Positions 17,099 through 25,493 of a DNA stretch of 64,000 bases are shown in pieces. Below the pieces are notes generated by a model. The model was not told the DNA's origin. It saw only the letters and a program-made list of their open reading frames with translations, and ran no database searches. The first letter of the stretch is position 1, and each line of letters starts with the position of its first letter. This stretch comes from Streptomyces sp. NBC_01235 (GTDB lineage: Bacteria > Actinomycetota > Actinomycetes > Streptomycetales > Streptomycetaceae). A program made the translations under genes and the position numbers. The DNA lies in NCBI RefSeq assembly GCF_035989285.1, contig NZ_CP108513.1, positions 7,254,001-7,318,000 on the forward strand. Reading direction: 5' to 3'.

Positions 17099-19660
17099 TT
17101 GAGTCGTGAAACTGACAGTCCGTCCTCCGGGCCCAACGGGTCCAACGGGCGCGGCGGAGCCGCATACCCCTCGGGCACGCCGCCGTACGGCACCCCTGTG
17201 GTGTCCGACGGCGGTGCTGACGAGGGCCGTTCGGCCGCGCGGCCGGAGGAACGCAAGACCGAGACCACGCTGACGACGCGGATCCGCATCAACATCCCCG
17301 GATCGCGGCCGATTCCGCCGGTCGTCGTGCGTACGCCCGTCGCCGAAACCGAGAGCGCGGGCGACGACAGCCCCAACGGCAACGCGAGCAACGGTGCCGA
17401 CACGCAGTCGGCGGCTCCCGCGGGCGCCGCCGGTTCCGTCTCCTCGGACACCGGCTCCTTCGAGCTGCCCGCCGAACCGGCGCCCGCCGCCGACGAGAAG
17501 ACGAGCGACTGGTTCGCGCCACGCAAGTCCGGGCCCGCCAAGGGCGGTCAGGGCGGCGGCGCCACCAACGGGGCCGGTCTGCCGGGCGGTTCTGCCGCCG
17601 GGACGAGCGCGCCCGCGAGCCCGCAGGGCCCCGCTGCCGGTGCGCCAGGCGGCGCGCGGCCGGGAGCCGGTCGTCCCGGTGGCGTGGTCGGCTCCATGAG
17701 CGTGCCGGGCGGTGCCCGCTCCGGCGGCACCAACGGTGCGGGGCTGCCCGGCGGCGCCACCGGCGGTCCGGTGGCTCCGGGGCACGGTGGCGGCACGGGC
17801 TCCTTCGACGTGACCGAGGCGCTCGCCGCGGGCCCGCTGGGCAACGGCTCGCGTCCGGGACAGGTGCCGGGGAAGGCTCCGGGCCAGGGTCAGGCCCCGG
17901 GCCAAGGTCAGGCACTGGGCCAAGGTCAGGCCCCGGGCCAAGGTCAGGCACTGGGCCAGGCGCAGGCTGCGGGCCAGGGGCAGGTCCAGGGTCAGGGTGG
18001 TGGCGGTGCCGAGCCGCGCCGCGACAACCTGCCGTACTTCTCCGACGACGGTCAGGGCGGTCAGAACGGCCAGAACGGCCAGAACGGCCAGAACGGCCAG
18101 AACGGCCAGGCCGGCTTCCCGGCCGGTCCCGGTGGCTCGTACGACTTCAACGGGCCGGACGGACCCGGCGGCCCCGGCGGCCGAGGCGGCCCGCAGGGCG
18201 GTCCCGCCGGCCCGACCGGCGGCCCGGTCACCGGCGACGGCCCGATGGTGCCCCCGATGGGCGGCGGCCCGCGCGGCACGGCCGGCGCGATCGGCGCCGC
18301 GGGCGCCCCCGGCGTGACCCGTGCGCCGGGCGCGCCTGCCGCTCCCGGCGGCCCCGGCCCCCATGGCCGCGGCGGCCCCGGCGGCCCGCGTTCCACCGCC
18401 CCGGGCGGCCCCGGCGTCGGCACCGGTGCCGGTGCCGGTACCGGTCGTCTCCCCGGCGGGGGGCTGAGCGACGACACCGCGATACTCACCCCCCAGAAGC
18501 CCGCCCCCGAGCCGGGCGCGGGCGGCTACGGCGGCCGGCCGGTCGACAACGTCTCCGGGCACACCGTCACCAGCGGCATTCCCGTCGTGCCCTCCGGCGG
18601 GCCCGGCGGCGCCACGCGCACCGACGGACCGCTGCCGCACACCCCGCCGAAGGGGACGGCTGCTGTCCCGCAGAGCGCGTCCGGGGGCGGCGACTCCAAG
18701 AAGAAGAAAAAGAAGAAGGGCCGCAGCAAGCTCCCCCTGCTGGGCGGCCTGGTGGTCGTCGCGGGCATCGGCGTCTACGGCGCCGGCCTGCTGATGAACC
18801 ACTCCGACGTGCCCAAGGGCACCACCGTGCTCGGCGTCGACATCGGCGGCGGCACCCGTGACGACGCCGTCAAGACCCTCGACGACGCCTTCGACAAGCG
18901 GGTCGCCCAGCCGCTGAAGCTGTCCGTCGGCGGCGACACCGTCACCCTCAAGCCGGACCAGGCGGGCCTCCAGTTCGACATGCAGGCCACGGTCGACGAC
19001 GCCGCCAAGAGCGACTACAACCCGATCTCGGTGATCGGGTCGCTGTTCGGGCAGCACCGTGAGGTCGAGCCCGAGATGCCGGTCGACGAGGAGAAGCTCC
19101 AGGCCGCTCTGGAGAGCGCGGCGGGCGGCTCCGGCTCGGCCACCGACGGCACGATCAAGTTCGAGTCGGGCAAGGCCGTCGCCGTCTACGGCAAGGCGGG
19201 CAAGGGCATCGACGCGGCGAAGGCCGAGTCGGCCGTGGTCGACGCCTACCGCAGCCAGGTGGAGACCGGTACGACCACCCCGGTGACCGTGCCGACGACG
19301 ACCAAGCAGCCGACGGTGTCCGACGCCGAGGTCGACCGCATGATGAAGGAGTTCGCCGAACCCGCGATGTCCGGCAAGGTCACGCTCCAGACCAAGGAGG
19401 GCGTGCCCAGCATCTCCTTCAGCCCGAAGAACTCCCTGTGGAAGTTCCTCCAGGTCAAGGCCGTCAACGGCAAGCTCGTCGAGAGCTACGACCAGGCCGC
19501 GCTGAAGGAGCTGTACGGCAGCACCTTCGACAAGGTGCTGATCACTCGCGGCACCGGCCAGAAGACGGCCGTCACGGTCCAGGACGTCATCGGCGCCCTG
19601 CGCCCGGCCCTGAAGAGCGAGACGAACCGGACCGCGATCATCGAGACCGACCCGAGCTGA
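17099..19660 (+). CDS. Large bitopic protein: disordered cytoplasmic half, peptidoglycan-binding extracellular half
   Basis: An 853-aa protein with a probable TTG start at 17099 behind a GGAG motif. Residues 1-540 are low complexity, rich in Gly, Pro, Ala and Gln, with GQ(G)QAP/L-type hexapeptide repeats (about 261-300) and five Q-N-G repeats (about 322-336). A lysine run (seven or eight residues) then precedes the single membrane helix LPLLGGLVVVAGIGVYGAGL (about 545-563). Residues 564-853 resemble the PG_binding_4 domain found before VanW domains (TTVLGVDIGGGTRDDAVKTL), but no VanW domain follows. Topology is cytoplasmic N-terminus by the positive-inside rule. It may link the cytoplasm to the cell wall; that role is inference. 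Confidence 0.8.
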   Translation: MSRETDSPSSGPNGSNGRGGAAYPSGTPPYGTPVVSDGGADEGRSAARPEERKTETTLTTRIRINIPGSRPIPPVVVRTPVAETESAGDDSPNGNASNGADTQSAAPAGAAGSVSSDTGSFELPAEPAPAADEKTSDWFAPRKSGPAKGGQGGGATNGAGLPGGSAAGTSAPASPQGPAAGAPGGARPGAGRPGGVVGSMSVPGGARSGGTNGAGLPGGATGGPVAPGHGGGTGSFDVTEALAAGPLGNGSRPGQVPGKAPGQGQAPGQGQALGQGQAPGQGQALGQAQAAGQGQVQGQGGGGAEPRRDNLPYFSDDGQGGQNGQNGQNGQNGQNGQAGFPAGPGGSYDFNGPDGPGGPGGRGGPQGGPAGPTGGPVTGDGPMVPPMGGGPRGTAGAIGAAGAPGVTRAPGAPAAPGGPGPHGRGGPGGPRSTAPGGPGVGTGAGAGTGRLPGGGLSDDTAILTPQKPAPEPGAGGYGGRPVDNVSGHTVTSGIPVVPSGGPGGATRTDGPLPHTPPKGTAAVPQSASGGGDSKKKKKKKGRSKLPLLGGLVVVAGIGVYGAGLLMNHSDVPKGTTVLGVDIGGGTRDDAVKTLDDAFDKRVAQPLKLSVGGDTVTLKPDQAGLQFDMQATVDDAAKSDYNPISVIGSLFGQHREVEPEMPVDEEKLQAALESAAGGSGSATDGTIKFESGKAVAVYGKAGKGIDAAKAESAVVDAYRSQVETGTTTPVTVPTTTKQPTVSDAEVDRMMKEFAEPAMSGKVTLQTKEGVPSISFSPKNSLWKFLQVKAVNGKLVESYDQAALKELYGSTFDKVLITRGTGQKTAVTVQDVIGALRPALKSETNRTAIIETDPS
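17880..18106 (+). repeat. Gln-Gly repeat tracts inside the bitopic protein gene
   Basis: Two in-frame tracts: degenerate 18-bp units encoding GQGQAP or GQGQAL at about 17880-17990, and five perfect copies of the 9-bp unit CAGAACGGC (Gln-Asn-Gly) at 18062-18106. Both preserve the reading frame and lie in the disordered cytoplasmic region. Confidence 0.85.
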
Positions 19661-19670
19661 CGCGCGAGCG

Positions 19671-19698
19671 GTGCCGCATGACATCTGTCATGCGGCAC
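19671..19698. promoter_or_regulatory. Perfect 13-bp inverted repeat ahead of the exporter/two-component operon
   Basis: GTGCCGCATGACA (19671-19683) and TGTCATGCGGCAC (19686-19698) form a perfect palindrome around TC. It starts 11 bp after the stop of the preceding gene and 81 bp before the exporter start at 19752. An extra palindrome GTCATGAC (19749-19756) spans that start codon and repeats the inner TGTCAT half-site. It may be the binding site of the response regulator encoded in the operon, or a terminator of the upstream gene. No T-run follows. Confidence 0.6.
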
Positions 19699-19751
19699 TG
19701 CGGACGGCCGACACTGCCGACCGCCCCCGCTCCGACGCGACGATTGCTGTC

Positions 19752-20699
19752 ATGACGACGACGACAGCGCCGGTGGTCGGGTTCGACCAGGTGCGCAAGA
19801 GCTTCGGTGACGTGCGGGCCGTGGACGGCCTCACCCTGACCCTGCGCCCGGGCGAGACCGTGGCACTGCTCGGCCCCAACGGGGCGGGCAAGTCCACCAC
19901 CCTCGACCTGCTGCTCGGCCTCAAGCACGCCGACAGCGGCACCGTCCGCCTCTTCGGCGGCACCCCGCGCGAGGCGATCGTCGCCGGGCGGGTGGGCGCG
20001 ATGCTGCAGAGCGGCGGCCTGATGGACGAGGTGACGGTCGCCGAACTGGTCCGGCTCGCCTGCGCCCTGCACCCCAAGCCGTACCGGCCCGCCGACGTGC
20101 TGGCCCGCGCGGGCATCACCCAGATCGCCGACCGCAAGGTCGACAAGCTCTCCGGCGGCCAGGCACAGCGCGTCCGGTTCGCCCTCGCCACCGCCGGCGA
20201 CAGCGACCTGATCGTCCTCGACGAGCCCACCACCGGCATGGACGTCACCACCCGGCAGGCGTTCTGGGCCACCATGCGCGAGCAGGCCGACCAGGGCCGC
20301 ACGGTCCTGTTCGCCACCCACTACCTCGAAGAGGCCGACGCCATAGCCGACCGCGTCCTGGTCCTGCACCGGGGCCGGCTCCTGGCCGACGGCACGGCCG
20401 CCGAGATCAAGGCGAAGGCCGGGGCCCGCAGGATCGCCTTCGACCTGGAGGGCGACATCGACGAGGCCGCACTGCGCGCCCTGCCGTTCCTCACCACCAT
20501 CACCGTGTCCAACAGCGGCTCCGCCGCGGGGTCCGGCCGCACCGGCCGCACCGTCCGCATCCAGTCCACCGACGCCGACGCCACCGTCCACGCGGTCTAC
20601 GGCCTCGGCCTCTACCCCCACAACCTCGAGGTCGCCGGGCTCGGCCTGGAGCAGGCCTTCGTGGCCCTCACCACCGCCGAGGAGGCGAAGTCGAAGTGA
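19752..20699 (+). CDS. ABC exporter ATP-binding protein (DrrA/NatA type)
   Basis: ATPase of 315 aa starting MTTTTAPVVGFDQVRKSFGD. Walker A is GPNGAGKST, the signature is LSGGQAQRVRFALA, Walker B is LIVLDEPT and the switch His is in FATHYLEEADAIAD. The C-terminal part after residue 220 is the variable domain of drug and antibiotic exporters. The start at 19752 is chosen because homology begins there, whereas the longer frame from 19671 would read through the palindrome. Its stop overlaps the permease start (GTGA). It opens a four-gene coupled operon with permease, histidine kinase and response regulator. Confidence 0.92.
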   Translation: MTTTTAPVVGFDQVRKSFGDVRAVDGLTLTLRPGETVALLGPNGAGKSTTLDLLLGLKHADSGTVRLFGGTPREAIVAGRVGAMLQSGGLMDEVTVAELVRLACALHPKPYRPADVLARAGITQIADRKVDKLSGGQAQRVRFALATAGDSDLIVLDEPTTGMDVTTRQAFWATMREQADQGRTVLFATHYLEEADAIADRVLVLHRGRLLADGTAAEIKAKAGARRIAFDLEGDIDEAALRALPFLTTITVSNSGSAAGSGRTGRTVRIQSTDADATVHAVYGLGLYPHNLEVAGLGLEQAFVALTTAEEAKSK

Positions 20700-21436
20700 A
20701 CGGCCTGATCAAGCTGGAACTGACCCGCGCCCTGCGCAACCGCAAGTTCCTGTTCTTCTCGGTGATCTACCCGTCGGTCCTGTTCCTGCTCATCGCGGGC
20801 AGCTCCGACAGCACGGAGAAGATCGACGGCACCGGCCTCACGCTCCCGACCTACATGATGGTCTCGATGGCCTCCTTCGGCGCCCTGACGGCCGTCCTGA
20901 TGGGCAACAGCGAGCGCATCGCCAAGGAGCGCCAGAGCGGCTGGGTGCGGCAGCTGCGCCTGACCACGCTTCCGGGCCGCGGCTACGTCCTGGCGAAGAC
21001 CGCGAGCGCCGCGGTGGTCAGCCTGCCCTCCATCGTCGTCGTCTTCGCCGTCGCCGCGGCCGTGAAGGACGTACGGCTGGACACCTGGCAGTGGCTGGCG
21101 CTCACCGGCTCCATCTGGGCCGGCAGCCTCGTCTTCGCCGCCCTCGGCGTGGCGATCGGCTACCTCGCGAACGGGGACGCGGTCCGCCCGATCACGATGA
21201 TCACCTACTTCGGCCTGTCGATCCTCGGCGGCCTGTGGATGCCCACGACGACCTTCCCGACCTGGCTGCAGGACATCGCCAAGTGGGTGCCGACGCACGC
21301 GTACGCTGCCCTGGGGCAGGCGATCGAACAGAGCCAGGCCCCGCATGCCAAGGACATCGTCATCCTGGTCGTCTTCTTCGCCCTGTTCACGGGCGGTGCG
21401 GCCTGGCTGTACCGGAAGGACACGCTGAAGGCGTGA
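20696..21436 (+). CDS. ABC-2 type exporter permease
   Basis: A 246-aa membrane protein with a GTG start at 20696 overlapping the ATPase stop. It has about six hydrophobic segments, including FLFFSVIYPSVLFLLIAG, ASFGALTAVLMGNSERIAKE (the loop contacting the ATPase) and IVILVVFFALFTGGAAWLY. The motif GLSILGGLWMPTTTFPTWLQ is typical of ABC-2 membrane proteins. With the ATPase it probably exports a lipid, drug or peptide; the substrate is unknown. Confidence 0.9.
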   Translation: MNGLIKLELTRALRNRKFLFFSVIYPSVLFLLIAGSSDSTEKIDGTGLTLPTYMMVSMASFGALTAVLMGNSERIAKERQSGWVRQLRLTTLPGRGYVLAKTASAAVVSLPSIVVVFAVAAAVKDVRLDTWQWLALTGSIWAGSLVFAALGVAIGYLANGDAVRPITMITYFGLSILGGLWMPTTTFPTWLQDIAKWVPTHAYAALGQAIEQSQAPHAKDIVILVVFFALFTGGAAWLYRKDTLKA

Positions 21437-22644
21437 GCGTCATGACGGACGACCTGTGCTCCGAGGAGGACGCCCGGCGGGGGCCGCCGATCGCGCTGGG
21501 CCGGACGGCCCGCACCCCGCGCGAACTGTGGCGGCGCAAGCTGCTGTGGATCGGCGTCTGGCTGGTGTTCCTCAGCTCGCCGGTCCACGACCTCGTCTCC
21601 GGCAACCACAGCACCGGCGGCACGGTCGCCGGCTGGCTGGGCCTGGCGGTGTTCGTCACCGTCTACCTGTCGCTGCTCTTCCGGGACATGGGGGCCGCGC
21701 CCTACACCGACAAACTCATCGCCACCCTGATCGGCTCCATGGCGGTGCTCGCCACCGTCCTCGGCCTCACCCTCGGCTCCGCCTGGCTCGGCCTGTACTG
21801 CTACGTCTCCGTGGCCTGCGGGATGGTGCTCCCGCTGCGGGTGGCGTTCTGGACGATCCCGGGGACGGGCGCGCTGCTGCTCCTCGTCGGCCTGCGCACC
21901 GACGAGGAGGAGGCGCTCAACCTTCTCCTCCTGGTCCTGCTCATCGGTTTCGCGATGACCGGCGTCAGCCAACTGGTCCGTACGACGGTGGAGTTGCGCA
22001 AGGCCCGCGCCACGGTCGCCCAACTCGCCGCGAACGAGGAGCGGTTGCGCCTGGCCAGAGACCTGCACGACCTCCTCGGCCACTCCCTCTCCCTCATCAC
22101 CCTCAAGAGCGAGCTGGCCGGCCGGATGCTCCCCGACCACCCCGACAAGGCGGCCCAGCAGGTCGCCGACATCGAACAGGTCAGCCGCCAGGCCCTGGTC
22201 GACGTCCGCGAGGCCGTCACCGGCTACCGGCGCCCCCGCCTGGCCGCGGAACTCGCGGGCGCCCAGGTCGCGTTGACGGCGGCCGGCATCGCCGCCCGGA
22301 TCCCCGCAGAACCGGACCTCGACGGCGTCTGCGAGGACACCGAGTCCACGCTCGCCTGGGCCCTGCGCGAGGCGATCACCAACGTCGTACGCCACAGCGG
22401 CGCCGCCCGCTGCACGGTGGACCTCGTGCGCCGCCAGACCCTCGACGGCCCCGTCCTCGAACTCTCCGTCGAGGACGACGGCTCCGGTGGCTCCGGCAAG
22501 GGCCCCGGCAACGGCCTCACCGGCCTGACCGAACGCCTGGAGCAGGCGGGTGGCACCCTGGAGGCGGACCGGGTCAAGCACGGCTTCCGGCTGACCGCCC
22601 GGGTCCCGGCCGGCCCGGTCGCGGACGTAGGATCCCGCTCATGA
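21433..22644 (+). CDS. Sensor histidine kinase, DesK/NarL-class (HisKA_3)
   Basis: Membrane sensor of 403 aa. Residues 1-180 hold about five helices (LLWIGVWLVFLSSPVHDLVS, GWLGLAVFVTVYLSLLF, LIGSMAVLATVLGLTLGS), without a large extracellular domain, so it senses the membrane or an intramembrane signal. The H-box is RLARDLHDLLGHSLSLITLK, and the ATPase domain has DDGSGGSGKGPGNGLTGL. The GTG at 21433 overlaps the permease stop; an ATG at 21442 is an equally possible start. It overlaps the regulator gene by 4 bp (ATGA). The set resembles DesKR-linked ABC exporters, where kinase and exporter respond to the same stress. Confidence 0.9.
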   Translation: MSVMTDDLCSEEDARRGPPIALGRTARTPRELWRRKLLWIGVWLVFLSSPVHDLVSGNHSTGGTVAGWLGLAVFVTVYLSLLFRDMGAAPYTDKLIATLIGSMAVLATVLGLTLGSAWLGLYCYVSVACGMVLPLRVAFWTIPGTGALLLLVGLRTDEEEALNLLLLVLLIGFAMTGVSQLVRTTVELRKARATVAQLAANEERLRLARDLHDLLGHSLSLITLKSELAGRMLPDHPDKAAQQVADIEQVSRQALVDVREAVTGYRRPRLAAELAGAQVALTAAGIAARIPAEPDLDGVCEDTESTLAWALREAITNVVRHSGAARCTVDLVRRQTLDGPVLELSVEDDGSGGSGKGPGNGLTGLTERLEQAGGTLEADRVKHGFRLTARVPAGPVADVGSRS

Positions 22645-23258
22645 GTGGTGGCACGATCAAGGTCCTCCTGGCCGAGGACCAGTCGATGGTCCGCGAGGCC
22701 CTGGCGGCCCTGCTCGGCCTGGAGGACGACATCGAGGTGGTCGCCCAGGTGGCGCGCGGCGACGAGGTCCTCGCGGCCGCCCACGCCCACGACGTCGACG
22801 TGGCCCTCCTCGACATCGAGATGCCGGGCGCGACGGGCATCGAGGCCGCGGCCCAACTCCACAAGGAGCTCCCGCGGTTGAAGCTGGTCGTTCTCACGAC
22901 CTTCGGCCGCCCCGGCTACCTGCGCAGCGCCATGGAGGCCGGTGCCGACGCCTTCCTCGTCAAGGACGCCCCCGCGTCCCAGCTCGCGGCAGCGGTCCGC
23001 AAGGTCCTGGCGGGCGAGCGGGTCATCGACCCCACGCTCGCGGCAGCGGCCCTCGCGGAGGGCGCCAACCCCCTGACCGACCGCGAACGCGAGGTCCTGC
23101 GAGCGGCGGCCGACGGCTCGACGAACGCGGAACTGGCAGCAGCCCTGCACCTGTCCCAGGGCACGGTCCGCAACTACCTGTCGACGGCGATCCAGAAACT
23201 GGCGGTACGCAACAGAGCAGAGGCGGTACGGATAGCGAGAGAGAAGGGCTGGCTGTGA
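22641..23258 (+). CDS. Response regulator, DesR/NarL family
   Basis: A 205-aa regulator with a receiver domain (phospho-acceptor D58 in ALLDIEMPG, Thr in VVLTTFG, Lys in FLVKDAP) and a C-terminal LuxR-type helix-turn-helix (LTDREREVLRAAADGSTNAE; LHLSQGTVRNYLSTAIQKL). It is the last gene of the coupled operon with the kinase and exporter. The perfect palindrome at 19671-19698 is a good candidate for its own binding site. That is inferred from position and symmetry only. Confidence 0.93.
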   Translation: MSGGTIKVLLAEDQSMVREALAALLGLEDDIEVVAQVARGDEVLAAAHAHDVDVALLDIEMPGATGIEAAAQLHKELPRLKLVVLTTFGRPGYLRSAMEAGADAFLVKDAPASQLAAAVRKVLAGERVIDPTLAAAALAEGANPLTDREREVLRAAADGSTNAELAAALHLSQGTVRNYLSTAIQKLAVRNRAEAVRIAREKGWL

Positions 23259-23308
23259 AGCCCGAGGCGCAGGCGGCGTCGTAAGCAAGGCCAGGGGCGG
23301 CATCCCCA

Positions 23309-23403
23309 GGGGCGCGGGGCTGTTTCGACGCGCGGCTCCGGCGCGTGGGCGCGACCAGCCACTATGTGCGGCTCCGGCGCGTGGGCGCGACCAGCCACGA
23401 TGT
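23309..23403. repeat. Intergenic repeat: tandem pair of 36-bp units
   Basis: Two 36-bp units (23332-23367 and 23368-23403) differ at one base. Each begins GCGGCTCCGGCGCGTGGGC and continues GCGACCAGCCAC. The leading part GGGGCGCGGGGCTGTTTCGA belongs to the same element. A third copy lies at about 33060-33106 in another intergenic gap. It is a dispersed, palindrome-containing element of Streptomyces-like type, here downstream of a convergent gene pair. Confidence 0.8.
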
Positions 23404-23446
23404 GCCGGCCCCCGCGCGACGGCAGAACCCCCATGGCGCTGAGGCG

Positions 23447-24289
23447 TCAGTTCAACATGGCCCGCGCAGCAAACGCCTCCTTCCGCACCCGCTCCGCCGT
23501 CCCCTCGTCCACCACCTCCACCAACCCCGCGTACTCCTCCAACTCCGCCGCACCGCCCAGGAAATCCCCCCGCAGCACCAGCAACTGCCCCTTCTCGTAC
23601 CGCAACCGGGCGGGATGCGAGGGCACCGCCAACGCCAACTCCACGGCCCACAGGGCGACATCCGACCGCTCCGGCCGAGCGGCCGCCCACGAACGGATGT
23701 TGTTCAGGATCCGCGTCACCACCTCCAACGGCTCGGCCGGCGTCAGCATGGACGGCTCCAGAGGAGCCCCCGTCGCCCCGGCGACCAGCAACTCCGCGTC
23801 GCCGCCCGTCAGCACCCGCCCCCCGTCGAAGGGATCGACGAGCACCTGCCGTTCCAGGTCCGCGGGCGGCCCGAACCCGACCACGAAGTGCCCCGGCAGC
23901 GCGACCCCGTACACCGGCGCCCCGGCCCGCCGCGCCACCTCCACCCACACCACCGACAGCAGGATCGGCAGCCCCCGCCGCCGTACCAGCACCCGGTGCA
24001 GCAGCGACGAATCCAGCCGGTCGTAGTCCGTGGCCGAGCCGCGGAACCCGTACCCCTCGCCGAGCAGCTCCCGCAGCGCCACCGCCCACGCCTGCGGCCC
24101 GCCGGGCCGGTACGGCAGCTGCCCCGCCAGCCGGTCCAGCTCGATCTGGGCGGCGTCCAGACCGGCCTCGTCCAGTTCCGGGTCCGCGGCCGCGCCGATC
24201 AGCAGGCACAGCAGGGCCAGATCGGGACGCTCGGCCCGCGCCTCCTCGGCGAACCGCCGCCGCACCTCGCGGACGCCGAACCCGCTCAC
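23447..24289 (-). CDS. SirB1 family transglutaminase-like protein
   Basis: A 280-aa protein with a SirB1_N (transglutaminase-like) domain: PILLSVVWVEVARRAGAPVY, GVALPGHFVVGFG and VLVDPFDGGRVLT follow the family order of pseudo-Cys, His and Asp regions. The classical Cys position is Leu/Ser-rich (LPILLSVVW), so catalysis is doubtful. The C-terminal part is helical and TPR-like (LRGDFLGGAAELEEYAGLVE). The GTG start at 24289 overlaps the stop of the GNAT gene (GTGA), so a much longer upstream frame is rejected and the pair is probably co-translated. Function is unknown. Confidence 0.85.
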   Translation of the reverse strand: MSGFGVREVRRRFAEEARAERPDLALLCLLIGAAADPELDEAGLDAAQIELDRLAGQLPYRPGGPQAWAVALRELLGEGYGFRGSATDYDRLDSSLLHRVLVRRRGLPILLSVVWVEVARRAGAPVYGVALPGHFVVGFGPPADLERQVLVDPFDGGRVLTGGDAELLVAGATGAPLEPSMLTPAEPLEVVTRILNNIRSWAAARPERSDVALWAVELALAVPSHPARLRYEKGQLLVLRGDFLGGAAELEEYAGLVEVVDEGTAERVRKEAFAARAMLN

Positions 24290-25353
24290 GACAGCTCCAG
24301 CGAGGGCTCGGGGGAGGGCTCCAGCGAGGGCTCCCGATAATGGTGGTACGCGTGGTGCGCGCCGAAGCCCAGCCCGGCGTACATCGCCCGCGCGCCCGCG
24401 TTCTCCTCCTCCACCTGGAGCCAGGCCGCCGACGCCCCCTCCTCCAGCGCCCGCCGGGCCAACGCGGCCATCACGGTCGTGGCGAGCCCCTTGCGCCGCT
24501 GCGCCGGATCGACCTCGACGGCGGCGAACCCGGCCCACCGCCCGTCCACGACACACCGCCCGATCGCGGCCGGAGCACCGCCGGACGCCCCGGGCACGGA
24601 AGCGAACCACACCGACGGCCCTCCCCCACTCCCGGCTGCGCCCGAGCGGGGGGACCCCCATCCCAGCACCTTCAGGACCACCTCGCTCACCCCCTTGCGC
24701 TGATACCGCGCCAGCCACGCCTCGTCGGCCCCCCGGGCCAGCACCACACCCCCAGCCTCCGCCCGGTCCGCGACCGGCGCCAGCGCGCCGACCCACATCT
24801 CCGCCGTCACCTCACGCACCCACCCGCGACGCTCCAGATCCGCGCACAGCAGCTCCTGGGTGCCCTCGGCCCCCGTCGCCGTCTGCACATAGGCGGGCAG
24901 CCCGCGCTCGCCGTACCAGCGCCGTACCGTGTCCAGGGCCTCGTCGAGCGGGACCCCGGGGTCGCCGAGCGGCAGCACCGAGTTGGCCCGCCGTGTGAAC
25001 CCGGCGGCCGCCCGCAGCTCCCACGCACCGAGCCGCTCGCTCTCCACGGGGCGCCAGGCCCGCGCGGCGACCCGGGCGAGCTCCTCGTACGAGGCGGCCG
25101 GCCCCCGGCGCCGGGCGGGCGCGGCGGGGACGACCTTCCCCGCCACCAGCGAGGACTCGTCAATGAGCACGCTTTCCCCGCTCTTCCGTGTGATCGTGAG
25201 CACACCGGTGTCCCATGATGTGAGAACGCCCACCGTGTCGGTGAATTTCCCCTGGGTGACCCCAGGACCGGTCAAACACCGCACGGAGACACGTTTTCCC
25301 ACGTCAGCAGTGGTGATGCGGACGACGAGGCGTCCGGCGGACGATATTCCCAC
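24286..25353 (-). CDS. GNAT acetyltransferase with an N-terminal beta-barrel-like domain
   Basis: A 355-aa protein. Residues 1-75 form a small beta-rich domain (VGKRVSVRCLTGPGVTQGKF; DTGVLTITRKSGESVLIDES). Residues about 185-345 hold the GNAT fold, with acetyl-CoA loop VDPAQRRKGLATTVMAALAR and the motif B region AGARAMYAGLGFGAHHAYHH. Residues about 230-245, GWGSPRSGAAGSGGGP, are encoded by a palindromic repeat-like insert at 24621-24664. The C-terminus has EPSPEPSLELS repeats. It is the upstream partner of the SirB1-like gene. The substrate is unknown. Confidence 0.85.
   Translation of the reverse strand: MGISSAGRLVVRITTADVGKRVSVRCLTGPGVTQGKFTDTVGVLTSWDTGVLTITRKSGESVLIDESSLVAGKVVPAAPARRRGPAASYEELARVAARAWRPVESERLGAWELRAAAGFTRRANSVLPLGDPGVPLDEALDTVRRWYGERGLPAYVQTATGAEGTQELLCADLERRGWVREVTAEMWVGALAPVADRAEAGGVVLARGADEAWLARYQRKGVSEVVLKVLGWGSPRSGAAGSGGGPSVWFASVPGASGGAPAAIGRCVVDGRWAGFAAVEVDPAQRRKGLATTVMAALARRALEEGASAAWLQVEEENAGARAMYAGLGFGAHHAYHHYREPSLEPSPEPSLELS
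24621..24664. repeat. Repeat-like palindromic element inside the GNAT gene
   Basis: The run CTCCCCCACTCCCGGCTGCG then CCCGAGCGGGGGGACCCCCA is a variant of the element at 30126-30170 (TTCCCCAGCTCTCGGCTTCG, CTCGAGCCGGGGAGACCCCA). It can fold on itself through its C-rich and G-rich arms. It adds about 15 Gly/Ser-rich codons to the protein without breaking the frame. Confidence 0.65.
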
Positions 25354-25493
25354 TGGTCAGTTCACCCCTCCTGTTCGGATCATGGCCAAGAACGGAGATA
25401 CTAGGGGTGGGCATCGACGACGCCGCGCTCCCGCGCGCCAGGCGGCGGAGCCTGAGGAGGCCCGCCAGCGCCCTATCGAGGAGGAACGACAGC

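Noticed and set aside
17880..18106. CRISPR-like tandem repeats
   Set aside because: Units are 9 and 18 bp, contiguous, in-frame and without spacers; they encode protein repeats.
16784..19684. 966-codon minus-strand frame opposite the bitopic protein
   Set aside because: Repeats of Leu/Ala/Gly/Arg mirror the low-complexity gene on the other strand; no start signals, no domains.
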